DNA from: Kordia sp.
GTDB taxonomy: Bacteria > Bacteroidota > Bacteroidia > Flavobacteriales > Flavobacteriaceae
Assembly (NCBI RefSeq): GCF_022447245.1
Contig: NZ_JAKVBC010000046.1
Span: 1-33,136, forward strand
Direction of reading: 5' to 3'
Length of the DNA: 33,136 nt
In this document: positions 8,947 through 16,866 of the stretch, one piece after another
Numbering within the stretch: position 1 is the stretch's first letter
Layout of the letters: every line of letters starts with the position of its first letter
Program-made: the position numbers and the translations under genes
Notes under the pieces: generated by a model
Told to the model about the DNA's origin: nothing
The model's input: only the letters and a program-made list of their open reading frames with translations
Databases searched by the model: none

Positions 8947-10806
8947 CTAATCTAATAAAAATTCTTCTTTCCAATCGTCTGTATCTTGCCAACTTGGCTG
9001 TTCTTCTTTTTTGTACACGTAATTTCCGACTACTAAATAGTCCATTTCCGTTCGCATAAAACAGCGATACGCGTCATCTGGTGTACATACAATTGGTTCT
9101 CCACGTACATTGAAACTCGTGTTTACCACTACTCCAACACCTGTCAGCTTTTTGAATTCATTGATCAATTCCCAATATTCAGTGTTGGTTTCTTTGTGTA
9201 CCGTTTGAATTCTTCCTGAAAAATCAATATGTGTAATTGCAGGTAATGACGAACGTTGCACATAGAGTTTATCACGTATTGGTAATTCGTGATAGTTTGC
9301 TGGCACTTGGTGTTTAATGTTCGGATGTACTTTATGTACCAATAACATGTATGGTGAAATTCCATCATAATCAAAAAATTCATTCACATCTTCCGAAAGT
9401 ACTGATGGCGCAAACGGACGGAACGATTCTCTGTATTTTATTTTTAGATTGAGTTTTTTCTGCATTTCTGGATTTCGCGCATCACCTAAGATACTTCTAC
9501 GTCCTAACGCACGCGGACCAAATTCCATGCGTCCTTGCATCCAACCAATGGCGTTTCCTTCTGAAATGTATTTTGCAACTTCCTTTGTCAACTTATTGAA
9601 ATCTGAGAAATATGTGGCTTTTGCGTTGTATTTTCTATTGATTTTTTCAATATCTAAGTCTGAGAATTCAGGCCTTAAATACGAACCGTTCATTGCATCG
9701 TTTGACTCCACCTTACGTTCTTGCTCAAAGTATGTGTAATAAGCCGTCAATGCTGCTCCTAACGAACCTCCTGCGTCTCCTGCTGCTGGCTGAATGAAGA
9801 TGTCTTTAAAGATATTTTCATTCTGCAATTTTCCATTTGCTACACAGTTCAACGCAACTCCACCAGCCATACACAAATAGTCTGCTCCCGTAATTTCCTT
9901 TGCGTGTTTGGCAAGTTTGATAATGATTTCTTCTGTTACTTCTTGGATTGCCAATCCTAAATCGGAATGCTGTTGTTCAAATTCAGATTCAGAAGTTCTT
10001 CTGGGGAAACCGAATAGTTTTTCCCATTTTTTATCATACACCATGCGCAATCCGACCGCATAGTTAAAGTATTTTTGATCTAACCAAATTGAACCATCAT
10101 CATTAATTTTGATGAGTTTCGTTTTGATGATTTCTTTAAATTTTTGCACGCGCTCCGATTGTGGATTTCCATACGGCGCCAATCCCATAAGCTTGTATTC
10201 ACCTGAATTTACTTTGAATCCTAAGAAATAGGTAAACGCTGAATACAATAACCCTAAAGAATGTGGAAATTGCAATTCTTTCAGCATGGTAATGTCTTTA
10301 CCATTACCTAGACATATAGAAGCCGTTGCCCATTCTCCTACACCATCTAAAGTTAGAATAGCAGCTTTTTCATAAGGCGATGGATAAAAAGCGCTTGCCG
10401 CATGCGATAAGTGATGTTCTGGAAAAAGCAGTTTTAGCTTTTTCTTGTTGAACGACTGCACTTCTTTCAATTCGTCCTTGATTAATTTTTTTAAGAACAT
10501 TTTTTCTTTCAACCAAACTGGAATTGCCGTAATGAAGGAAGATACTCCTTTTGGAGAAAAACCATAATAGGTTTCTAGTAAACGCTCAAACTTCAATAAA
10601 GGTTTGTCATAAAAAACTACGGCATCAAGTTCATCAATGGTTTTCCCTGTATACTCCAAACAGTATTTTACTGCATTTGCAGGAAAGGCAGGATCGTGTT
10701 TTTTACGTGTAAAACGCTCTTCTTGTGCTGCTGCTAAAATGTTTCCATCTTGAATGATTGCTGCAGCAGAATCATGGTAAAATGCTGATATTCCTAATAT
10801 CGTCAT
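8947..10806 (-). CDS. NodU/CmcH/SxtI-family O-carbamoyltransferase
   Basis: About 619 residues; ATG at 10806 preferred (MTILGISAFYHDSAAA), with GTG at 10812 as an alternative. The N-terminal Kae1/HypF-like ATPase-fold domain (~1-350) has DSAAAI, EERFTRKKHD, the HHLSHAASAFYPS metal-binding His cluster, LTLDGVGEWAT and GGVALNCVANGK. The C-terminal carbamoyltransferase domain has GWMQGRMEFGPRALGRRSI, SFRPFAPSVL and NTSFNVRGEPIVCTPDDA. Enzymes of this family transfer carbamoyl from carbamoyl phosphate, through carbamoyl-adenylate, to a hydroxyl group. In this locus the acceptor is probably a sugar. Neighbours downstream are the SGNH hydrolase, DUF5989 and SxtJ genes, an arrangement seen with SxtI homologues. 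Confidence 0.9.
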   Translation of the reverse strand: MTILGISAFYHDSAAAIIQDGNILAAAQEERFTRKKHDPAFPANAVKYCLEYTGKTIDELDAVVFYDKPLLKFERLLETYYGFSPKGVSSFITAIPVWLKEKMFLKKLIKDELKEVQSFNKKKLKLLFPEHHLSHAASAFYPSPYEKAAILTLDGVGEWATASICLGNGKDITMLKELQFPHSLGLLYSAFTYFLGFKVNSGEYKLMGLAPYGNPQSERVQKFKEIIKTKLIKINDDGSIWLDQKYFNYAVGLRMVYDKKWEKLFGFPRRTSESEFEQQHSDLGLAIQEVTEEIIIKLAKHAKEITGADYLCMAGGVALNCVANGKLQNENIFKDIFIQPAAGDAGGSLGAALTAYYTYFEQERKVESNDAMNGSYLRPEFSDLDIEKINRKYNAKATYFSDFNKLTKEVAKYISEGNAIGWMQGRMEFGPRALGRRSILGDARNPEMQKKLNLKIKYRESFRPFAPSVLSEDVNEFFDYDGISPYMLLVHKVHPNIKHQVPANYHELPIRDKLYVQRSSLPAITHIDFSGRIQTVHKETNTEYWELINEFKKLTGVGVVVNTSFNVRGEPIVCTPDDAYRCFMRTEMDYLVVGNYVYKKEEQPSWQDTDDWKEEFLLD

Positions 10807-10862
10807 AATCACTTTCTATTGAAATACCTTTTAAAAGTATTTCATATTTGGGGATTGTTAGT

Positions 10863-13316
10863 TTATTTTCTTTTAAAAGGTTTTGTGAGACGAGACAGTA
10901 ACGATCGGCGTTCTTCTTCGTGGTATCCATTTCCATAGTTTCCATAACCGTAACCATAGCCATAGCCGTAGCCATAACCATAGCCATACTTTGCTTTTTG
11001 ACGGTAATCATTGAATACGAAACTGATATTATTGACTTCTCCCTTTTTATATTTATCGTTAATGATGTTCAACATGGCTTTCTTTGAATAGTCTTGTCGA
11101 ACCATATATATTGTAGCGTCTGCATGAGCAATTAAATCTAAAGCATCAGAAACCAGCCCTAATGGCGGTGTATCTAACACAATATAGTCATAGCGTAGCT
11201 TTAATTCTTTAATAAATTCTTCCAATTGCTGACTAATCAGCAGTTCTGAAGGATTTGGAGGAATTGGTCCAGAAGTAATCACATCCAAATTATCATATTT
11301 TGTATGTTGAATGACTTCTTCCATTTCTTTTTGTCCGATCAGGTAGTTTACTACACCAATTTCATTTGTTATACCAAAATCTCCAAAAATCTTAGGTTTA
11401 CGTAAATCCAAACCAACTAAAATAGTCTTTTTTCCAGTCAAAGAAAATACTGACGCTATATTGATAGAACAAAAAGTTTTCCCTTCACCACTGACCGAAG
11501 AGGTGATCAAAACTGTTTTAGTTTTATCTTTTTCTAAATTCTTGTAGATGTATTGCAAACTTGATCGAATTCCTCTAAACGATTCTGCCACAGATGATTT
11601 TGATCTTTCAAACGCTACCAAATTGGTTTCACCTCTACTTCTGCTGACAATGCCCAAAATTGGAATATTTGATAGCTTTTTGATATCTTCTGGTGTATTA
11701 ATATTGTTATCTAATAGCGTAACAATAAACACAAATCCTAATGGGATTAACAGTCCCATAAATAAAGCCACAGAGTAGTTTTTATTAGTATTAGGTGAAA
11801 TTGATCCTTGTCCCAAATCCTTAGCGCTGTCAATTACTTTTACATCTGAAACATTGGCTGCTTTTACAATTCCTGCTTCATTTTTCTTTTCTAATAATAA
11901 GGTATATGAGGCTTCGCTAATTTTGTAGCTACGTTCTATATTGAATAATTGTTGCTCTTCTTCTGGCAGTTTTCTGAATTCGGCATTTGCACGTGCTGTT
12001 CTGGTTTCAACATTAGCAATATCTATATTCGTTGAAGCTCGTGCTGTTTTTACATTTTCTAATAATACACGTTTTGTCGCTTCAATATCCTGATCAATTT
12101 CTTTGAAAAATATATCATTTTTAACGGTTTCTGATAATTTGGCTCTTCTAATAGAAAGTCCAACTATTTTTGATACATTGTTTACAATATTTGGATCATC
12201 AATTCCAGAAGAAGCTGGCGCAGGCAAGGATCTATAATCAGTACTTTTGTTTAGGTAATTTTCGAGTAACTTGTAGTATTCAAGTTCCAACACATATGCA
12301 TTCTTTTCAATGCTATATTGATTTAGTTTCGCAAATACTTCTTCTCCTTTTGCAGTAGGATTAAATACTTTATTATCTTGCTTATACTGTTTTAATTTTT
12401 GCTCATCTTTTCGCAACGAATCTTCTACACCAACAATCATTTTATCGATAAAAGCCAAAGTATTGGTTGCAAATTGATTTTTTTCTTCAAGTTGCTTAGC
12501 TGTCAAAATTTCCGTTGTCATATTCAAATAATCCGCTAAGATTGCTCTATTAGGACCTGTAAGACTCAGCACTAACATAGAGGCACCTTGTACTTTTAGA
12601 CTAACACCAATAGAACGATATTTAGAGATTTCAGAATTTAAGCTTGTTAGATACACATAATACGGTTGCCCTATTTTGATTTGAATATCTGCTCGTGGTG
12701 TCAATGCAAATTTGAAATATGGTGTTTTAGCTTCCGTATTCATGACAAAATCGCCCGTATAGACTTCACCTTCTGGTACTATTGCTACTGCTTCATTTTG
12801 CTTGTATTTTAAACCACTAAAAGCTTCCGAAGTGGTAAAATTGATACTTGCGGTATAATTTTGTTCATCTTTAAATACAATCTTAATTGGTGTATTGATG
12901 AGTTGTGGATATGCTTCATCAAGACTTGCTACAAAAGGAGCATTTGTATGAATATCTTCCAATCTGTAAGCACCATCTACTTTATAGTGAATATACGATT
13001 GCAAAAAACGCACTACATTTTCGTTATGAGCTCTTGATTTTAAAGTTGTTTTGATGGTTTCTACCTTATCACTCGCGCCTCCCCAATTAAACGTAAGGTT
13101 CATACTTGAAGAAAAGAAAGGGTTTTGCTCTTCTTTGATAGAGATCAAACTTTCAATACGATAGATACGTTCGAGTCGTTTATTGTAGAAATAAGTTACC
13201 ACAAAAGCAATTCCTAAAGTAATCACAAACAGATACCAATAGTTGAGCGCTCGAAAAGCGAGGGCTTTGATATCAAAAGAATTCTGTGATTTTAATTCGT
13301 CAAACTCTTCTTCCAT
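10863..13316 (-). CDS. wzc: Wzc-like chain-length regulator and BY-type tyrosine kinase
   Basis: 817 residues. An N-terminal Wzz domain is bounded by helices near residues 28-46 and ~518-538, with a long coiled-coil/GNVR periplasmic region between. The cytoplasmic kinase starts near residue 600: Walker A SVSGEGKT (~608-615), Walker A' ILVGLDLRKP, Walker B YIVLDTPPLG. The C-terminus carries eight consecutive Tyr-Gly pairs (about 777-792) and two more tyrosines, an unusually regular version of the tyrosine cluster such kinases phosphorylate in trans to control polymer length and export. The gene follows the Wza-like gene by 4 bp. Confidence 0.93.
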   Translation of the reverse strand: MEEEFDELKSQNSFDIKALAFRALNYWYLFVITLGIAFVVTYFYNKRLERIYRIESLISIKEEQNPFFSSSMNLTFNWGGASDKVETIKTTLKSRAHNENVVRFLQSYIHYKVDGAYRLEDIHTNAPFVASLDEAYPQLINTPIKIVFKDEQNYTASINFTTSEAFSGLKYKQNEAVAIVPEGEVYTGDFVMNTEAKTPYFKFALTPRADIQIKIGQPYYVYLTSLNSEISKYRSIGVSLKVQGASMLVLSLTGPNRAILADYLNMTTEILTAKQLEEKNQFATNTLAFIDKMIVGVEDSLRKDEQKLKQYKQDNKVFNPTAKGEEVFAKLNQYSIEKNAYVLELEYYKLLENYLNKSTDYRSLPAPASSGIDDPNIVNNVSKIVGLSIRRAKLSETVKNDIFFKEIDQDIEATKRVLLENVKTARASTNIDIANVETRTARANAEFRKLPEEEQQLFNIERSYKISEASYTLLLEKKNEAGIVKAANVSDVKVIDSAKDLGQGSISPNTNKNYSVALFMGLLIPLGFVFIVTLLDNNINTPEDIKKLSNIPILGIVSRSRGETNLVAFERSKSSVAESFRGIRSSLQYIYKNLEKDKTKTVLITSSVSGEGKTFCSINIASVFSLTGKKTILVGLDLRKPKIFGDFGITNEIGVVNYLIGQKEMEEVIQHTKYDNLDVITSGPIPPNPSELLISQQLEEFIKELKLRYDYIVLDTPPLGLVSDALDLIAHADATIYMVRQDYSKKAMLNIINDKYKKGEVNNISFVFNDYRQKAKYGYGYGYGYGYGYGYGNYGNGYHEEERRSLLSRLTKPFKRK

Positions 13317-13320
13317 GCGC

Positions 13321-14121
13321 TTATAAATTTCTAGACAATACTAATACACTCGTCACCAATGACAATACTGTAACCACAGTGGTAATTGATTGAACCAAAG
13401 TAGTTCCTGTCCCTAGTGACTTCTGTTTTAATGGTTTTACATAAATCATATCATTGGGTTGAATATAATAATATGGAGAACTGAAAGCATCCACACTTGT
13501 TAAATCGATATGATGAATTTTTTGTCCTTGCGGATATTGACGAATAATTAAAACATCTTTTCTATTTCCTACTGTAGTAATATCTCCTGCACTTGCTAAT
13601 GCTTCAATAATATTTACACGATCTTGGAATAAAGTATAAATTCCGGTACTTCCAACTTCGCCTATGATTGTATAGCGCAATCCTGCCAATCTTACAACAA
13701 TGAATAAATCTTCTTCCTTATTAAAATATTCTTCTAATAGTTTCTTTTTGACAGCATCTTCAATTTCATCAAGCGTATATCCCAATACATTGAGTTCACC
13801 AAAAATTGGAATTTCTATGTTACCGTGTTTACTTACAGTAAAACCGTTGTAGTATATGGTTTGTTCTGATTGACCGCTACCTGAATTTTCATTTGACACA
13901 GGCTGAAACATCGCAACTAATTTTGCATCAGTAGATTTAATATTGATAGATAATAAGTCTCCTATCTGAACCCTGTAGGGTTTTTCGTTTAATTTTATCG
14001 ATTGCTGAATAAGTGCTTCATCACCTTCTTTTTCTCCAAAGTATGTGAGCTCCTTATTGGTAACACAAGAAGCTAACATGAAAAAAATGATCAGAATTGA
14101 TATTGGGGCTTTCAAATTCAT
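13321..14121 (-). CDS. wza: Wza-like polysaccharide export lipoprotein
   Basis: 266 residues from the ATG at 14121, chosen over the longer frame start at 14166 because it gives a clean lipoprotein signal (MNLKAPISILIIFFMLASC, lipobox LASC, Cys19). A polysaccharide-export domain follows (YRVQIGDLLSINIKSTDAK) and then an SLBB domain (LRYTIIGEVGSTGIYTLFQD). The C-terminal ~30 residues are hydrophobic (VQSITTVVTVLSLVTSVLVL), which would suit the barrel-forming or membrane-anchoring end. It should form the outer-membrane export channel with the Wzc-type protein. This is the first gene of the minus-strand polysaccharide operon, divergent from the ABC-F gene. Confidence 0.92.
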   Translation of the reverse strand: MNLKAPISILIIFFMLASCVTNKELTYFGEKEGDEALIQQSIKLNEKPYRVQIGDLLSINIKSTDAKLVAMFQPVSNENSGSGQSEQTIYYNGFTVSKHGNIEIPIFGELNVLGYTLDEIEDAVKKKLLEEYFNKEEDLFIVVRLAGLRYTIIGEVGSTGIYTLFQDRVNIIEALASAGDITTVGNRKDVLIIRQYPQGQKIHHIDLTSVDAFSSPYYYIQPNDMIYVKPLKQKSLGTGTTLVQSITTVVTVLSLVTSVLVLSRNL

Positions 14122-14146
14122 TAAATGAGTGCTGTTGTTTAACAAG

Positions 14147-14154
14147 CAAATATA
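14147..14154 (-). promoter_or_regulatory. -7 box TATATTTG, candidate promoter of the polysaccharide operon
   Basis: Read on the minus strand, TATATTTG matches the Bacteroidota -7 consensus TAnnTTTG and ends 25 bp before the Wza-like ATG. A good TTG -33 element at 17-23 bp upstream is not obvious, so only half the promoter is supported. Confidence 0.45.
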
Positions 14155-14231
14155 AGTTTTACACATTAATAATAAAATTCTATGCGACTTATCTGATCTT
14201 TTTATTCTTAATTTGTAAAAAAATCAACAAA

Positions 14232-16091
14232 GTGAATTATTTATCCGTCGAAAATATCTCAAAATCTTTTGGGGAACGTGTTTTGTTTAAAGACATCTCT
14301 TTTGGAATCAATAAAGATCAAAAAGTAGCATTCATTGCCAAAAACGGAACAGGAAAAACCTCGCTCCTCAATATTATCACTGGACGTGAAGAGTCTGATA
14401 GCGGACAAATTATTTCTCGAAAAGGAATTCACATTGCTTTTTTGTCACAAAATGAACGCTTAGATCCGAATCTTACGATTGAGGAAACCATTTTTGCTTC
14501 CGACAATCCAATTTTAGACATTATTGCTAATTATGAACGTGCTTTACTGAATCCTGATGATACAGACAACTATCAGATAGCATTTGAACAAATGGAATTG
14601 CACAATGCATGGGATTTTGAAACTCAATACAAGCAAATTCTATTTAAGCTAAAGTTAGAAAACTTAGCTCAAAAAGTGAGTAATTTGTCTGGTGGACAAA
14701 AGAAACGATTGGGATTAGCCACAATTTTGATTAACAAACCTGATTTATTAATCTTAGACGAACCAACGAATCACCTTGATTTGGAAATGATTGAATGGTT
14801 GGAAGATTATTTTAAAAAGGAAAATATAACCTTATTTATGGTGACACACGACCGTTATTTCCTGGAACGTGTGTGCAACGAGATTGTAGAACTTGAAAAC
14901 GGACAATTATACAATTACAAAGGAAGCTATTCATATTATCTAGATAAAAAAGAAGCACGAATACAAGCAGAGCAAGCTTCTGTGGAAAAAGCAAAAAATT
15001 TATATAAAAAGGAACTCGATTGGATGCGTCGTCAGCCAAAAGCGCGAACTACCAAATCTAAATCGCGTATCGATGATTTTTATGTAATCAAAGAAAAAGC
15101 GCATCAACGTAGAAAAGAACAGGAAGTTCAATTGGAAATCAATATGGAACGTATGGGAAGTAAAATTCTGGAGTTACATAATGTTTCCAAATCATTTCAA
15201 AATAAAGTCTTGCTCGATAAGTTTGAATATGTATTCAAAAAGGGCGAACGTATCGGAATCATAGGAAAAAACGGAACAGGAAAATCTACCTTTTTGAATA
15301 TGATCACAGGAAATTTAAAACCTGACGGCGGAAAAGTGATTGTTGGTGACACCATTAAATTTGGCTATTATACGCAAAGTGGAATCAACCCAAAAGAAGG
15401 TCAAAAAGTAATTGATGTTATTAAAGAATATGGCGAATATATTCCATTAAAAAAAGGACGTATTATTTCGGCTGCACAATTGCTAGAACGTTTTTTATTT
15501 GACAGAAAACGTCAATACGATTTTGTAGAGAAATTGTCTGGTGGTGAGTTAAAACGTCTGTATTTATGTACCGTATTGATTCAGAATCCGAATTTTCTAA
15601 TTCTGGATGAGCCTACAAACGATTTAGACATTGTAACATTAAATGTACTAGAAAGCTTTTTATTAGATTTTCCAGGTTGCTTATTAGTAGTGTCGCATGA
15701 TCGTTATTTTATGGATAAAATTGTGGATCATTTATTTGTATTCCGTGGAAACGGCGTTATTGAAGATTTTCCTGGAAATTATACGGATTTCAGAGTGTAT
15801 GAAGATAGTATTGAACCTGAAACGAAAACCGTTGAAAAAAAAGAAAAGAAATCGTGGCGACAAGATGATAGCGACAAACTTAGCTATAACGAACAAAAAG
15901 AATACAAGCGCTTAGAAAAAGACATTCAACGTTTGGAAGAAGAAAAAGAAGCAATTGAAGCACTATTTGTCACAGGTGAATTGTCTCAAGAAGAAATTCA
16001 AGAAAAGTCAATGGAATTACAAAAAATCATCAACGAGTCAGAGGAAAAAACAGAACGCTGGTTTGAATTGGCGGCTAAAATTGAAGACTAA
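14232..16091 (+). CDS. ABC-F family ATPase (Uup/EttA-like ribosome-associated)
   Basis: 619 residues from GTG at 14232 (VNYLSVENISKSFGERVLF), which is where homology to ABC-F proteins begins; the upstream in-frame extension to 14097 overlaps the divergent wza-like gene and is not credible. Two ABC domains are joined by a linker: Walker A KNGTGKTSLLN and GKNGTGKSTFLN, signatures LSGGQKKRLGLA and LSGGELKRLYL, Walker B LLILDEPTNHLD and FLILDEPTNDLD. The linker is rich in Arg/Lys (DWMRRQPKARTTKSK) and the C-terminal ~90 residues are a charged coiled coil, both Uup-like. There are no membrane segments. Such proteins act on ribosomes or branched DNA rather than in transport. The methyltransferase gene starts 2 bp after its stop. 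Confidence 0.93.
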   Translation: MNYLSVENISKSFGERVLFKDISFGINKDQKVAFIAKNGTGKTSLLNIITGREESDSGQIISRKGIHIAFLSQNERLDPNLTIEETIFASDNPILDIIANYERALLNPDDTDNYQIAFEQMELHNAWDFETQYKQILFKLKLENLAQKVSNLSGGQKKRLGLATILINKPDLLILDEPTNHLDLEMIEWLEDYFKKENITLFMVTHDRYFLERVCNEIVELENGQLYNYKGSYSYYLDKKEARIQAEQASVEKAKNLYKKELDWMRRQPKARTTKSKSRIDDFYVIKEKAHQRRKEQEVQLEINMERMGSKILELHNVSKSFQNKVLLDKFEYVFKKGERIGIIGKNGTGKSTFLNMITGNLKPDGGKVIVGDTIKFGYYTQSGINPKEGQKVIDVIKEYGEYIPLKKGRIISAAQLLERFLFDRKRQYDFVEKLSGGELKRLYLCTVLIQNPNFLILDEPTNDLDIVTLNVLESFLLDFPGCLLVVSHDRYFMDKIVDHLFVFRGNGVIEDFPGNYTDFRVYEDSIEPETKTVEKKEKKSWRQDDSDKLSYNEQKEYKRLEKDIQRLEEEKEAIEALFVTGELSQEEIQEKSMELQKIINESEEKTERWFELAAKIED

Positions 16092-16093
16092 TT

Positions 16094-16861
16094 ATGTGGT
16101 ATCAAATCTTTGCTTACTTCAAATTCTTTTTCAAATCTACCAATCAACATGGTATTCATTCGCCATTTGTATATGACTTGGTAACCCAGTGTTTTTATGA
16201 CAAAAAGAGGTTCCATGAATATCCATTTATTGATCAATACAGGAAGGAATTACTTAACAATCATACCCTCATAGAAGTTAAAGATTTTGGTGCAGGAAGC
16301 AGAGTATTTTCATCCAACAAACGAAAAGTTTCCGCCATTGCAAAAAATGCTGGAATTTCACGAAAAAGAGCTCGTTTACTCCATAGATTAACACATTATC
16401 TTACACTAAACAAATCGCTAGAAATTGGCACCTCACTAGGTTTGGCTTCAAAAGCTTTGCATTATAATGCTAATAAATTGATCACTATTGAAGGTTGTCC
16501 AGAAACTGCTAAGATTGCACAAAATCAATTTGATAAGCACAAAATGAAAAATATCAAGCTTATTGTTGGTGAATTTGAAACTGAACTTCCGAAGCTGATC
16601 AATACAAATTATGATTTGGTGTATTTTGATGGAAATCACCAAAAAGAAGCCACTCTTTTGTATTTTGAAACTTTACTCCAGACAATACATAACGAAACGG
16701 TTTTTATCTTTGACGATATTCATTGGAGTAAAGAGATGACTGAGGCTTGGGAAACCATTAAAAACCATCCAAAAGTTATTGTAACGATTGATACATTTTT
16801 TTGGGGATTTGTATTTTTTCGAAAAGAACAGGTAAAAGAACATTTTATTGTACGTTTGTAA
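16094..16861 (+). CDS. class I SAM-dependent methyltransferase (Methyltransf_24-like)
   Basis: 255 residues. The N-terminal ~70 residues (MWYQIFAYFKFFFKSTNQHG, HSPFVYDLVTQCFYD) are a conserved flavobacterial leader of unknown role. The Rossmann core follows: SLEIGTSLGLASKAL (motif I), LITIEGCPETAKIA (acidic strand 2), YDLVYFDGNHQKEATLLYFE and VFIFDDIHWSKEMTEAW, the last resembling the D-D-(I/V)-(H/R)-W metal/substrate site of O-methyltransferases. Substrate unknown. It is packed between the ABC-F and membrane-protein genes (gaps of 2 and 5 bp), so probably co-transcribed. Confidence 0.8.
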   Translation: MWYQIFAYFKFFFKSTNQHGIHSPFVYDLVTQCFYDKKRFHEYPFIDQYRKELLNNHTLIEVKDFGAGSRVFSSNKRKVSAIAKNAGISRKRARLLHRLTHYLTLNKSLEIGTSLGLASKALHYNANKLITIEGCPETAKIAQNQFDKHKMKNIKLIVGEFETELPKLINTNYDLVYFDGNHQKEATLLYFETLLQTIHNETVFIFDDIHWSKEMTEAWETIKNHPKVIVTIDTFFWGFVFFRKEQVKEHFIVRL

Positions 16862-16866
16862 CACTT

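Noticed and set aside
10921-10990. Short-period repeat as a CRISPR or non-coding satellite
   Set aside because: It is fully inside the kinase frame and encodes alternating Tyr-Gly; there are no spacers.
10772-11011. Minus-strand ORF rich in Met/Ala over the end of the kinase gene
   Set aside because: It is another frame of the Tyr-Gly codon repeat; the Met-rich sequence comes from the TATGGC repeats.
14097-14231. 45-residue N-terminal extension of the ABC-F protein
   Set aside because: It overlaps the divergent lipoprotein gene and its promoter, and ABC-F homology begins at the GTG at 14232.
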